From Parapedobacter pyrenivorans (GTDB lineage Bacteria; Bacteroidota; Bacteroidia; Sphingobacteriales; Sphingobacteriaceae), in contig NZ_BMER01000001.1 in the NCBI RefSeq assembly GCF_014636865.1, forward strand, positions 1,972,718 to 2,036,717: a DNA stretch of 64,000 nucleotides. The letters are read 5' to 3'. How positions within the stretch are numbered: the stretch's first letter is position 1; each line of letters begins with the position of its first letter. The notes beneath the pieces were generated by a model. That model ran no database searches, was not told the DNA's origin, and saw only the letters and a list, made by a program, of their open reading frames with translations. Shown in pieces: positions 9,087-16,774 of the stretch. The translations under genes were made by a program, and so were the position numbers.

Positions 9087-10142
9087 ATGAGCGACAAACT
9101 GAAAATTGGGATTTCTATCGGTGATGTAAATGGTATTGGGTTAGAGGTGATTATTAAGACCCTGTTGGACAACCGGATACTGGAATACTTTACGCCGATT
9201 GTATATGGGAATACCAAGGTCGCCTCCTTCCACAGGAAGGCGTTGGGAATTAATGATTTTAATTTCAATATCGTCAATTCTCCAGAGCATGCACATCCCA
9301 AGCGGGCCAACATGATAAATTGTTGGCAGGAAGATGTCACGATTACATTGGGCGAGGAAAACGAAACAGGCGGTAGGTATGCATTTCTTTCATTGAAGCA
9401 TGCTGTGGATGACTTGTTGGCGGGCAAGATCGACGCATTGGTTACCGCCCCCATAAATAAGCATAACATCCAGCGCGAGGAATTTGACTTTCCAGGCCAT
9501 ACGGAGTACTTGCAGACTCGCACGGAAAATGGCGATGTATTGATGTTTATGATTAGTGAGGATCTGCGCGTAGGCGTGGTTACGGGCCATATCCCAGTGA
9601 AGGATGTTGCATCGAATATTTCGATTGAAGCCATTGTCTCCAAATTGCGATTGATGGATGCAAGCCTGAAGAAGGATTTTTGGATTCAAAAGCCCAAGAT
9701 TGCCGTGTTGGGATTGAATCCCCACGCTGGGGACAAAGGTCTTATCGGCGTGGAAGACGAACAGATCATTGCGCCGGCAATTGAGCAGGCTAAGTCAGCA
9801 GGTATTTTTTGTTTCGGTCCTTATCCGGCCGATGGTTTCTTCGCTTCGGAAACCTATACCAAATTTGATGCGGTATTGGCCATGTATCACGACCAAGGGC
9901 TGATTCCATTTAAACATATTGCCGCGCGCAGCGGCGTCAATTTCACTGCTGGCCTGCCTGTTGTACGTACATCGCCAGACCATGGCACAGGATACGATAT
10001 CGCGGGCAAAAATGTTGCTTCCGAAGCTTCGTTTGGGGAGGCGATATTTGCAGCTATCCATATTGTAGCGCGTAGGCGAGAACAAGAAGAACTGTTGTCA
10101 AATCCGTTGGTGATGAGGCGATTGTCTCGCGATCGGGACTAA
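9087..10142 (+). CDS. pdxA: 4-hydroxythreonine-4-phosphate dehydrogenase
   Basis: 351 residues. PdxA oxidises 4-phosphohydroxy-L-threonine in the pyridoxal 5'-phosphate pathway that uses deoxyxylulose phosphate. Seen: the N-terminal ISIGDVNGIGLEV, the metal and substrate histidines in FPGHTEYL, the NPHAGDKG segment, MYHDQGLIPFK, and the C-terminal RTSPDHGTGYDIAGK. Length and order are typical. It has its own promoter and is followed closely by the CCA-adding enzyme gene, which has a separate -7 box, so the two can be transcribed together or independently. Confidence 0.95.
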   Translation: MSDKLKIGISIGDVNGIGLEVIIKTLLDNRILEYFTPIVYGNTKVASFHRKALGINDFNFNIVNSPEHAHPKRANMINCWQEDVTITLGEENETGGRYAFLSLKHAVDDLLAGKIDALVTAPINKHNIQREEFDFPGHTEYLQTRTENGDVLMFMISEDLRVGVVTGHIPVKDVASNISIEAIVSKLRLMDASLKKDFWIQKPKIAVLGLNPHAGDKGLIGVEDEQIIAPAIEQAKSAGIFCFGPYPADGFFASETYTKFDAVLAMYHDQGLIPFKHIAARSGVNFTAGLPVVRTSPDHGTGYDIAGKNVASEASFGEAIFAAIHIVARRREQEELLSNPLVMRRLSRDRD

Positions 10143-10180
10143 TCCGCCTTTGCGTAATAGGGGATTACCGACCGAATATG

Positions 10181-10188
10181 TATTTTTG
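10181..10188 (+). promoter_or_regulatory. -7 box within the apparent 5' extension of the CCA-adding enzyme gene
   Basis: TATTTTTG is a perfect TAnnTTTG element. It lies downstream of an in-frame TTG at 10150 and 22 bases before the ATG at 10210, which supports the shorter start. No -33 box is obvious. Confidence 0.5.
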
Positions 10189-10209
10189 CCGTCAAAATAC
10201 GAGTTGGCG

Positions 10210-11622
10210 ATGCCCGAGACAATCATGAAAGAATTTTTGCAACTTCCCATATTTTCGTTGCTTAGCGATGTTGCCGATGAATCCCAAACGGAATGTTATG
10301 TCATCGGCGGGTACGTAAGAGACCAAATTATGGGCCGTGATTTCAGAAATGATATCGACATCCTGGTTGTAGGCAGTGGAATCGACTTTGCTACACGTAT
10401 TGGCAACCGGTTGGATACGAAAGTAACCACCTACCGAAATTTTGGGACCGCAATGATTAGCTACGGCGCACTGCAAATCGAGTTTGTTGGAGCACGGAAA
10501 GAATCTTATCGAGCGGATTCCCGTAAGCCCATCGTGGAAGACGGCAGTTTGCATGACGACCAAAACCGGCGTGATTTTACCATCAATGCGATGGCACTGT
10601 CACTCAATAAGCATGATTTCGGACGGCTGCTCGACCCTTTCGATGGCCGTACGGATATCCAATGCCGGACAATTCGTACACCGCTGGACCCCAAGGAGAC
10701 CTTTTCAGATGATCCGTTGCGTATGATGCGTGCAATCCGCTTCGCGACCCAATTGAATTTCAAGATTGATGTAATGGCCATTAAGGCGATAGTGGAGCAT
10801 AGCGAGCGGATTAAGATTATTTCCCGTGAACGGGTAGCCGATGAGCTAAATAAGATTGTTTCAGCGGCCAAGCCGTCTATTGGATTCAATTACCTGTTTG
10901 ATACCGGGTTGCTTCATTTGGTTTTTCCGGCAATGGCCAATCTCCACGGCGTGGAAATCGTTGATGGTAAGGGGCATAAAGATAATTTTTACCATACTTT
11001 AGAAGTCTTGGATAACGTTGCCGAGCAAAGCGATGACTTATGGCTTCGCTGGGCGGCCATCATGCATGACATCGCTAAGCCGGCTACCAAGCGCTTCGAT
11101 AAACGCCATGGATGGACATTTCATGGCCATGAGGATAAAGGTGCAAGGATGGTGCCCAAGCTTTTTGCGGATCTGAAGTTACCGCTCAATGATAAAATGA
11201 AGTTTGTGCAGAAGTTGGTACTGCTGCATCTGCGGCCAATTGTATTGGCGCAAGATATTGTAACCGATTCGGCAGTAAGACGGTTGTTGTTCGAAGCGGG
11301 CGATGACATCGATAGCCTGATGGCGCTCTGCCATGCGGATGTGACAACGAAGAATGACTATAAAAAGAAAAAATACAGGCAAAATTTCGAGCTGGTCAAG
11401 CAAAAGCTCAAGGACGTAGAGGAGCGGGATCAAATCAGGAACTGGCAGCCTCCGGTGACAGGTGAAGATATTATGAATGCCTTCGGATTGAAGCCGGGCA
11501 GAGAAGTGGGTACGATAAAAAGCGCAATTCGCGAGGCGATATTGGAGGGCGATATTCCCAACAGCCGAGACGAGGCTTATCGGTTCATGCTGGAAAAAGG
11601 AAAGCAATTGGGGCTGAACTAA
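10210..11622 (+). CDS. CCA tRNA nucleotidyltransferase with HD domain
   Basis: About 470 residues from the ATG at 10210 (another ATG at 10225; an in-frame TTG at 10150 would add 20 residues but spans a -7 box). The N-terminal class II nucleotidyltransferase domain shows YVIGGYVRDQ and the metal-binding NDIDILVV, followed by the RRDFTINAMA and DPLRMMRAIRFA motifs. The middle holds the HD phosphohydrolase motif HDIAKPATKR. The enzyme adds or repairs the 3' CCA of tRNAs, which matters here because the tRNA gene in this window does not encode CCA. It is read directly after pdxA. Confidence 0.9.
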   Translation: MPETIMKEFLQLPIFSLLSDVADESQTECYVIGGYVRDQIMGRDFRNDIDILVVGSGIDFATRIGNRLDTKVTTYRNFGTAMISYGALQIEFVGARKESYRADSRKPIVEDGSLHDDQNRRDFTINAMALSLNKHDFGRLLDPFDGRTDIQCRTIRTPLDPKETFSDDPLRMMRAIRFATQLNFKIDVMAIKAIVEHSERIKIISRERVADELNKIVSAAKPSIGFNYLFDTGLLHLVFPAMANLHGVEIVDGKGHKDNFYHTLEVLDNVAEQSDDLWLRWAAIMHDIAKPATKRFDKRHGWTFHGHEDKGARMVPKLFADLKLPLNDKMKFVQKLVLLHLRPIVLAQDIVTDSAVRRLLFEAGDDIDSLMALCHADVTTKNDYKKKKYRQNFELVKQKLKDVEERDQIRNWQPPVTGEDIMNAFGLKPGREVGTIKSAIREAILEGDIPNSRDEAYRFMLEKGKQLGLN

Positions 11623-11718
11623 TGGGAACACAGCTTTTGATCGCTCACTTTGTACTTCGTACTTATTTTCGGATATTCGCATAAAAAATTCACGTAAAAC
11701 AAACTATAAGGGAACGTT

Positions 11719-12297
11719 ATGGCAATCTACCGTTTTAGAATTTCATTCGAAGACTATGATGACGTGATCCGTGAGATCGATGTATTACCGAAGCAAACTT
11801 TTCTGGACTTACACAATGCGCTGCATGCAGCCACAGGTTATAATCCTGAGGTGCAATCATCATTTTATGTGAGCAATGACCAATGGAAGAAAGGAACCGA
11901 GATTGCTTATTTGCCCGACGAAAGGAAGAAAGAACGTGGTATTGCAATGATGGAAGAGTCGAGATTGAATAAGTTCATCGACGACCCCCATCAGAAGTTC
12001 TATTACGTGTACAACTTCGATCGCCCACTTGATTTTCACGTACAACTAATCAAGATTCTGGCCGAAGACGCGGGCAAAGTATATCCGGCATTGTTTAGAA
12101 GCGTGGGGCAGGCCCCCAAATTGCCCGGTGCACCGATTGTACCTGCGGAAGCATCTACCAAAAAGGAAGGAGATGAATATGATTTCCTTCAAGAAACGGA
12201 GTATGGCATCAATGAAGAGGAAGATTTCGATATGTTGGATGAAGAGGAGCAGGAAGAAAATAAAGAAGAGGGGAACGGCGGGTTTGAAGACTATTAA
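11719..12297 (+). CDS. pRiA4b ORF3-like protein with acidic tail
   Basis: 192 residues. The first ~130 match the plasmid pRiA4b ORF3-like family, seen as MAIYRFRISFED at the start, LHNALHAATGY, the SSFYVSNDQWKKG strand and FYYVYNFDRPLDFHV. The last ~50 residues are very rich in Glu and Asp (EEEDFDMLDEEEQ), suggesting a flexible, negatively charged tail. The family was named from a plasmid and turns up near mobile elements, but chromosomal copies such as this are common in Bacteroidota. Function is unknown. It stops 6 bases before the miaA ATG, so the two are one operon and may be functionally linked. Confidence 0.75.
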   Translation: MAIYRFRISFEDYDDVIREIDVLPKQTFLDLHNALHAATGYNPEVQSSFYVSNDQWKKGTEIAYLPDERKKERGIAMMEESRLNKFIDDPHQKFYYVYNFDRPLDFHVQLIKILAEDAGKVYPALFRSVGQAPKLPGAPIVPAEASTKKEGDEYDFLQETEYGINEEEDFDMLDEEEQEENKEEGNGGFEDY

Positions 12298-12303
12298 TGG
12301 GTG

Positions 12304-13224
12304 ATGCGGGAAAAGACGTTGATCTGTGTGGTGGGGCCTACTGCCATCGGAAAGACGGCCGTAGGTGTCCGACTGGCAACGCATTTCGATACGGTTGTGC
12401 TCTCCGCCGACTCCCGACAGCTTTACCGTGAAATGAACATCGGTACGGCGAAGCCCTCCAAAGACGAGTTGGCTGCTATACAACATTATTTTATCGATTC
12501 TCATTCGATAACGGACGACTATTCCGCTGGCGATTTCGAACGCGATGCGCTGAAGCAGCTGGAAGATTTGTTTTCGAGGCATGACATTGTTGTCCTGGTA
12601 GGGGGATCGGGGTTGTTTGTCAATGCGGTATGTCAAGGATTAGATGATTTGCCCAAACCATTGGCAGGCGTTAGGGAACAACTGAATGCCGCCTATCGGA
12701 GACGGGGTTTGGAATACCTCCAACACCTGTTGAAACAAGTCGACCCTTTTTATTATAGCGAAGTGGATATCCATAATCCACAGCGCGTTATCCGCGCACT
12801 TGAGGTCTACGAAAGTACAGGCGTGCCGTTTTCTCATTTCCGACGCAAACAGGTTGCTAAGCGCCCTTTCAAGGTGCTGAAAATAGGTTTGAATATGGAT
12901 CGCGAGTGTCTTTATCAACGCATCAACGCACGGGTCGACGCCATGATGGAGGCAGGTTTGTTGGAAGAGGTAGAATCGTTGCTACCCTATCGATATAAAC
13001 TCCCGCTTCAAACGGTCGGCTATGCCGAATTATTCGATCACCTCGATGGCGAGTATACGTTGCCGCAAGCTGTCGAAAAAATTAAACAGCATACGCGAAG
13101 GTATGCCAAGCGTCAACTCACTTGGTTCAGGAAGGATGCGGAAACCAAGTGGTTTGAACCGGGAGATATGGTGCAGATTGCTGACTATATTGCTTCGAGG
13201 GTACAACCTGGTAACCGTATATAA
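12304..13224 (+). CDS. miaA: tRNA dimethylallyltransferase
   Basis: 306 residues from the ATG at 12304 (a GTG at 12301 is in frame). MiaA transfers a dimethylallyl group to N6 of adenosine 37 in tRNAs reading UNN codons. Seen: the P-loop GPTAIGKTAV at the start, SADSRQLYREMNIGTAKP, DYSAGDFERDA, the VLVGGSGLFVNA segment, and the tRNA-contacting QTVGYAELFDHLDGEY and RRYAKRQLTWFR. Length is standard. It is the second gene after the pRiA4b-like gene, and its stop codon directly abuts that of the convergent ilvE with no base between. Confidence 0.95.
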   Translation: MREKTLICVVGPTAIGKTAVGVRLATHFDTVVLSADSRQLYREMNIGTAKPSKDELAAIQHYFIDSHSITDDYSAGDFERDALKQLEDLFSRHDIVVLVGGSGLFVNAVCQGLDDLPKPLAGVREQLNAAYRRRGLEYLQHLLKQVDPFYYSEVDIHNPQRVIRALEVYESTGVPFSHFRRKQVAKRPFKVLKIGLNMDRECLYQRINARVDAMMEAGLLEEVESLLPYRYKLPLQTVGYAELFDHLDGEYTLPQAVEKIKQHTRRYAKRQLTWFRKDAETKWFEPGDMVQIADYIASRVQPGNRI

Positions 13225-14295
13225 TCAATCTACGATAAGATTCCAACCGAATTCGTCTTCGATGCGGCCGTAACGCAAATCGTTGAGGTATTGCAGGACC
13301 TTGTTGGAGAATTCGCGCGTGGTGGGATCCGATAGTATATACCGTTTACCTTCATATCCAAGCTCTGTGATTGGCGTAAGCGTGGCCGCTGTACCAGCAG
13401 CAAATGCCTCAGTGACACTTCCATTTTCGATACCATCAACCAATTCCTTGACCGAGACCTTGCGTTCTTCAACCTGATAACCCCAATGCCGGGCGATTTC
13501 GACGATTGTACGGCGTGTGATCCCGTGAAGTATGGTGTCAGCAGAGGGGGTAATGATTGTATCGCCTACGCGAAATACCAGATTGGCTGTGCCCGCCTCT
13601 TCCACATACTTGTGTTCTATGGCATCCGTCCACATCAGTTGGTCAAATCCCTCTTCCTGTGCAAGCCGGGTGGGATGGAGCGAGAGGGCATAATTCCCCG
13701 CATTCTTGGAGAATCCTACGCCTCCTTCGACTGCACGGGTGAAATGTGTCTCTACCTTTAGCCGCAAGGGTTTGTTGTAATAGGCACCTACCGGGCCGGT
13801 GATAATGATAAATTTGTACGAATCGGAGGGGTGAACACCTAATGCGGCTTCCGTTCCGAACATAAATGGTCGGATATAGAGCGAGGCGCCATCTGTATTC
13901 GGTACCCAATCGCGGTCGAGGTCGAGCAACGTCTTGAGTCCGCCGATGAATAGTTCTTCCGGTACTTCCGGCATTTCCAGTCGAAGGGCAGATTTATTGA
14001 ACCGCTCGTTGTTTTTGTCAGGCCGGAATACGCTCACCGTGCCATCAGCAAATTTGTAGGCTTTCATGCCTTCAAAAATCGCCTGGCCATAATGCAATGC
14101 CGATGTGGCAGGGCTCAACGACAGGTTTCCGTAAGGCACGATGCTCACATCCGCCCAGTGCCCGTTCGCATATTCCGCCACCAGCATGTGGTCGGATAAA
14201 ATTTGACCAAATTTCAGGTTGTTGAAATCGACTTGTGGGAGCCTCGATTGTTGCGTTTGCTCCACCCGGATTGCTGTAGTTTCTGCCTCGTTCAT
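13225..14295 (-). CDS. ilvE: Branched-chain amino acid aminotransferase
   Basis: 356 residues, the size of the eukaryote-like (BCAT2) class. A pyridoxal-phosphate, fold type IV enzyme that interconverts Leu, Ile and Val with their 2-oxo acids using glutamate/2-oxoglutarate. The cofactor lysine is Lys197 in GFSKNAGNYA. Also seen: ALHYGQAIFEGMKAY, YIRPFMFGTE, and the C-terminal EAFAAGTAATLTPI that binds the cofactor phosphate. The gene is monocistronic; the YegP-like gene upstream ends in a strong terminator. It converges on miaA without any spacer. Confidence 0.95.
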   Translation of the reverse strand: MNEAETTAIRVEQTQQSRLPQVDFNNLKFGQILSDHMLVAEYANGHWADVSIVPYGNLSLSPATSALHYGQAIFEGMKAYKFADGTVSVFRPDKNNERFNKSALRLEMPEVPEELFIGGLKTLLDLDRDWVPNTDGASLYIRPFMFGTEAALGVHPSDSYKFIIITGPVGAYYNKPLRLKVETHFTRAVEGGVGFSKNAGNYALSLHPTRLAQEEGFDQLMWTDAIEHKYVEEAGTANLVFRVGDTIITPSADTILHGITRRTIVEIARHWGYQVEERKVSVKELVDGIENGSVTEAFAAGTAATLTPITELGYEGKRYILSDPTTREFSNKVLQYLNDLRYGRIEDEFGWNLIVD

Positions 14296-14329
14296 AGCTG
14301 TATCATCTTAGGTGTGCAAGTTAGGAAAA

Positions 14330-14369
14330 AAAGCGGATTGGAAGAAAAGATTTCATTCCGATCCGCTTT
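14330..14369 (-). terminator. Rho-independent terminator of the YegP-like gene
   Basis: AAAGCGGAT (14330-14338) pairs with ATCCGCTTT (14361-14369). The stem continues through one G-T pair and GGAA/TTCC. On the minus strand it is followed by a run of T, just after the stop of the YegP-like gene and ahead of ilvE. Confidence 0.8.
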
Positions 14370-14374
14370 GCTTA

Positions 14375-14707
14375 TCAGGCTGTTTGATCGTCTATGGTAG
14401 CATCCTGGGCATTGCGTTTCACTGATTCGATACCTTTGTCGCGGCCCGAAGCAGACTCGTATAGTTCGCTACTGCCAATCACTTGGCCATTGCTGGCTTT
14501 CAGATTGAAGAAAAATTTGCCGTTTTTAGCTTCCTTCCTTTCATAGCGGTTGTCGTCGGTCGCATTTTTGCGTACCGATTCGACCCCATTTAGGCAGGAC
14601 GCTTTAGCGGAATACCCTTCGCTTGTCAAGATGATCTCGCCATTGCCGGCTTTAAGGTTAAACTGAAACTCTCCATTCTTACGTTTTGAAATTACAAATT
14701 TTCCCAT
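14375..14707 (-). CDS. YegP family (DUF1508) tandem-domain protein
   Basis: 110 residues forming two copies of the DUF1508/YegP module. First copy: GEFQFNLKAGNGEIILTSEGY, about residues 12-32; second: GKFFFNLKASNGQVIGSSELY, about 62-82. Each is followed by a GVESVRKNA or GIESVKRNA stretch. The family consists of small cytoplasmic beta-rich proteins of unknown function, found widely in stress-associated contexts. The gene is isolated by a terminator downstream and a ~170-base spacer upstream. Confidence 0.85.
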   Translation of the reverse strand: MGKFVISKRKNGEFQFNLKAGNGEIILTSEGYSAKASCLNGVESVRKNATDDNRYERKEAKNGKFFFNLKASNGQVIGSSELYESASGRDKGIESVKRNAQDATIDDQTA

Positions 14708-14879
14708 GATTCTGATGCTTTTGGTTTACATAAAAATAATTAGTAAGGATTCTATAGTAGGCTAATTTAAACAACTACCGGTTAAATCAAAATTAAATCT
14801 GGCTTTAACGGGTAACAAACCGAAGCCCCCCGTGATATACCGATAGATAATACAGGTTTAATCATTAATGGAGATTGTT

Positions 14880-16658
14880 ATGAAGAATAGTTTACGAGTC
14901 GCATTGGCTGTACTGTTTGTTTGGCTGATGTGGAATCATGAGGTAAAATCGCAAGAGCGTTTTCCGTGGCAGGTGGGGGTGTTCGGTGGTATTAGTCCTA
15001 CTTTAGGTACGTATCACGGAGACACGGCCCAAGCCAATTTAGGGTATGTCGGTGGGTTTTTTGCCGACCACTATTTCGGAGGCGGTGATTTCGGCGCGGG
15101 TATCGATGTACGGATGATTCAGCATCCATTGTGGGGTGGCGATAGCGTGCTTTTCCGGAATGGCTATACGGCTACCACATACCACAATGCGAAGCGTTTT
15201 CAGCACATGGGACTGGCTGTAGGGCCTACTTATCGGTTCAGAACGGGTAAGTTTGAATTAGAATTATTTGCCAAAGGAGGGATTTTATTTCAACAGTTTC
15301 CCAATTATACCAGGGAACTGGTTTATGAGACGGCCGATGTGCGCGGCGGAATGATTACGCAATCGGTGGTCATCCGCCGTACCGCCAACTCAGCTGACAA
15401 GGCACTTGCCTGGATGGGGGTAGGTGGACTGCGACTCAACTATGAGCTTGCACGCAATTTGAGTGTCTTTGTGCAGGGAGATTATCTAAGTACATTAGGC
15501 ACACGTTTCGGCGGCAAGCCGAGTGAGTTTTTCATCGAAGAACTGCCGATAACTCAGCCCCTCACGGAAGGTCATTTCGTGGAGAATCCTTACGAGTTTT
15601 TTGCTGAAAAACTAGAGATCCGACGCGCGTTTGCACAAGCTGTCAATATCGCTGCGGGGATTAAGTACGCATTTGGGAAGAGACGGGACAGCAAGCCGCT
15701 GGTGGCACCGCCGCCCGCGGAAGTGGTTGCATTGAAGCCCAAGCAGGAGGAGTCAAAAGATATCGTGGTGGTGGTGAAGGATAAACAGACAGGGTTGGCA
15801 TTGGGCGGCGTGAAAGTAACGGTGGAAGGAGCGGGTATTGAACATACAACGACGACAAACGCCATTGGCGAAACGGAACGGTTGGTGGCAGTCGCAAATG
15901 GAACCTATCATGTTTCGGGTGAGAAAAACGGCATCGAAGCAACCATAGCCACTATCACTCCCGTCGACTTTGAGCGGGCAGGCCAAACCATCTACAAAGA
16001 ATTGTTGCACGATGACCCACGGTTTACACTCGTAGGGGAAACCGTAGAATGTGAAACCGAGCAGTACATGTCCGGCATCAACACCATGCTTACCAATGAA
16101 ACCACAGCAGCGAACATCAGCCAAGTGTCGGATGTTGAGGGGAAGTTTATTTTCCAACTGGAGCAGCAATCCGCGTACAATGTAGTAGCCAACCAATCCG
16201 GAAAATATTCGCAGACCGAACGCGTGAGTACTATAGGGTTGGATCGTAGTAAAACGCTCTATGTGACGCTTAAACTGGGGGTCTGTGCATTGGAGCGGGG
16301 TACCTCTTGGATTGTAAAAAATATCCTATATGACTTTGATAAGAGCGATATCCGGCACGATGCCGCACTTGTTCTCGACAATGTAGTCAACGTTCTGCGG
16401 CAGAATCCAACCCTACGGATCGAATTGTCTTCGCATACGGACAGCCGGGGTAATGATGCCTATAACCTTCGTTTGTCGCAACGCCGGGCTGAAGCGGCCG
16501 TAGACTACCTGGTTTCAAAAGGGATTAGCCGGGATCGGATGGTGGCAAGGGGATACGGTGAAACACGGTTAATCAATGCATGCGCAAACGGAATGGATTG
16601 TTCGGAAGAAGACCATGAACAGAACCGCCGGACGGAAATCAATGTGTTGAGCTATTAA
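14880..16658 (+). CDS. OmpA-family outer membrane protein with N-terminal barrel
   Basis: 592 residues from the ATG at 14880, preferred over 14868 because GGAG sits six bases before it and the signal peptide then starts normally. A signal peptide ends near VKSQ. Residues ~30-280 look like an outer-membrane beta-barrel (alternating aromatic strands with FGKR at the end). Residues ~300-385 are a carboxypeptidase-regulatory-like fold (DKQTGLALGGVKVTV), and a second such domain may follow. Residues ~480-592 are a peptidoglycan-binding OmpA domain: ILYDFDKSDIR, LSSHTDSRGNDAYN, LSQRRAEAAVDYL, NRRTEINV. It probably links the outer membrane to the cell wall. It converges on the CHAT gene across a hairpin. 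Confidence 0.85.
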   Translation: MKNSLRVALAVLFVWLMWNHEVKSQERFPWQVGVFGGISPTLGTYHGDTAQANLGYVGGFFADHYFGGGDFGAGIDVRMIQHPLWGGDSVLFRNGYTATTYHNAKRFQHMGLAVGPTYRFRTGKFELELFAKGGILFQQFPNYTRELVYETADVRGGMITQSVVIRRTANSADKALAWMGVGGLRLNYELARNLSVFVQGDYLSTLGTRFGGKPSEFFIEELPITQPLTEGHFVENPYEFFAEKLEIRRAFAQAVNIAAGIKYAFGKRRDSKPLVAPPPAEVVALKPKQEESKDIVVVVKDKQTGLALGGVKVTVEGAGIEHTTTTNAIGETERLVAVANGTYHVSGEKNGIEATIATITPVDFERAGQTIYKELLHDDPRFTLVGETVECETEQYMSGINTMLTNETTAANISQVSDVEGKFIFQLEQQSAYNVVANQSGKYSQTERVSTIGLDRSKTLYVTLKLGVCALERGTSWIVKNILYDFDKSDIRHDAALVLDNVVNVLRQNPTLRIELSSHTDSRGNDAYNLRLSQRRAEAAVDYLVSKGISRDRMVARGYGETRLINACANGMDCSEEDHEQNRRTEINVLSY

Positions 16659-16687
16659 ATCCTACATAAACCTATCGAAAAAACAAT

Positions 16688-16727
16688 GCCAGAACGGTTG
16701 CGCGGATATCCGTGCCACCGTTCTGGC
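16688..16727. terminator. Long hairpin between convergent genes (bidirectional terminator candidate)
   Basis: GCCAGAACGGT (16688-16698) pairs with ACCGTTCTGGC (16717-16727). The enclosed bases fold further around CGGATATCCG, giving about 17-18 pairs in total. It sits between the 3' ends of the OmpA gene and the CHAT gene. It has no T-tract and resembles the hairpin at 4207-4243 in design. Confidence 0.55.
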
Positions 16728-16774
16728 TTGGTTAAACTACACGGTAGCACATCATGAAAATATTCTGTAAGCAT

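Noticed and set aside
11719-12297. Mobile element passenger gene
   Set aside because: The family is named from a plasmid, but no transposase, inverted repeat or target duplication is visible, and the gene is operonic with miaA.
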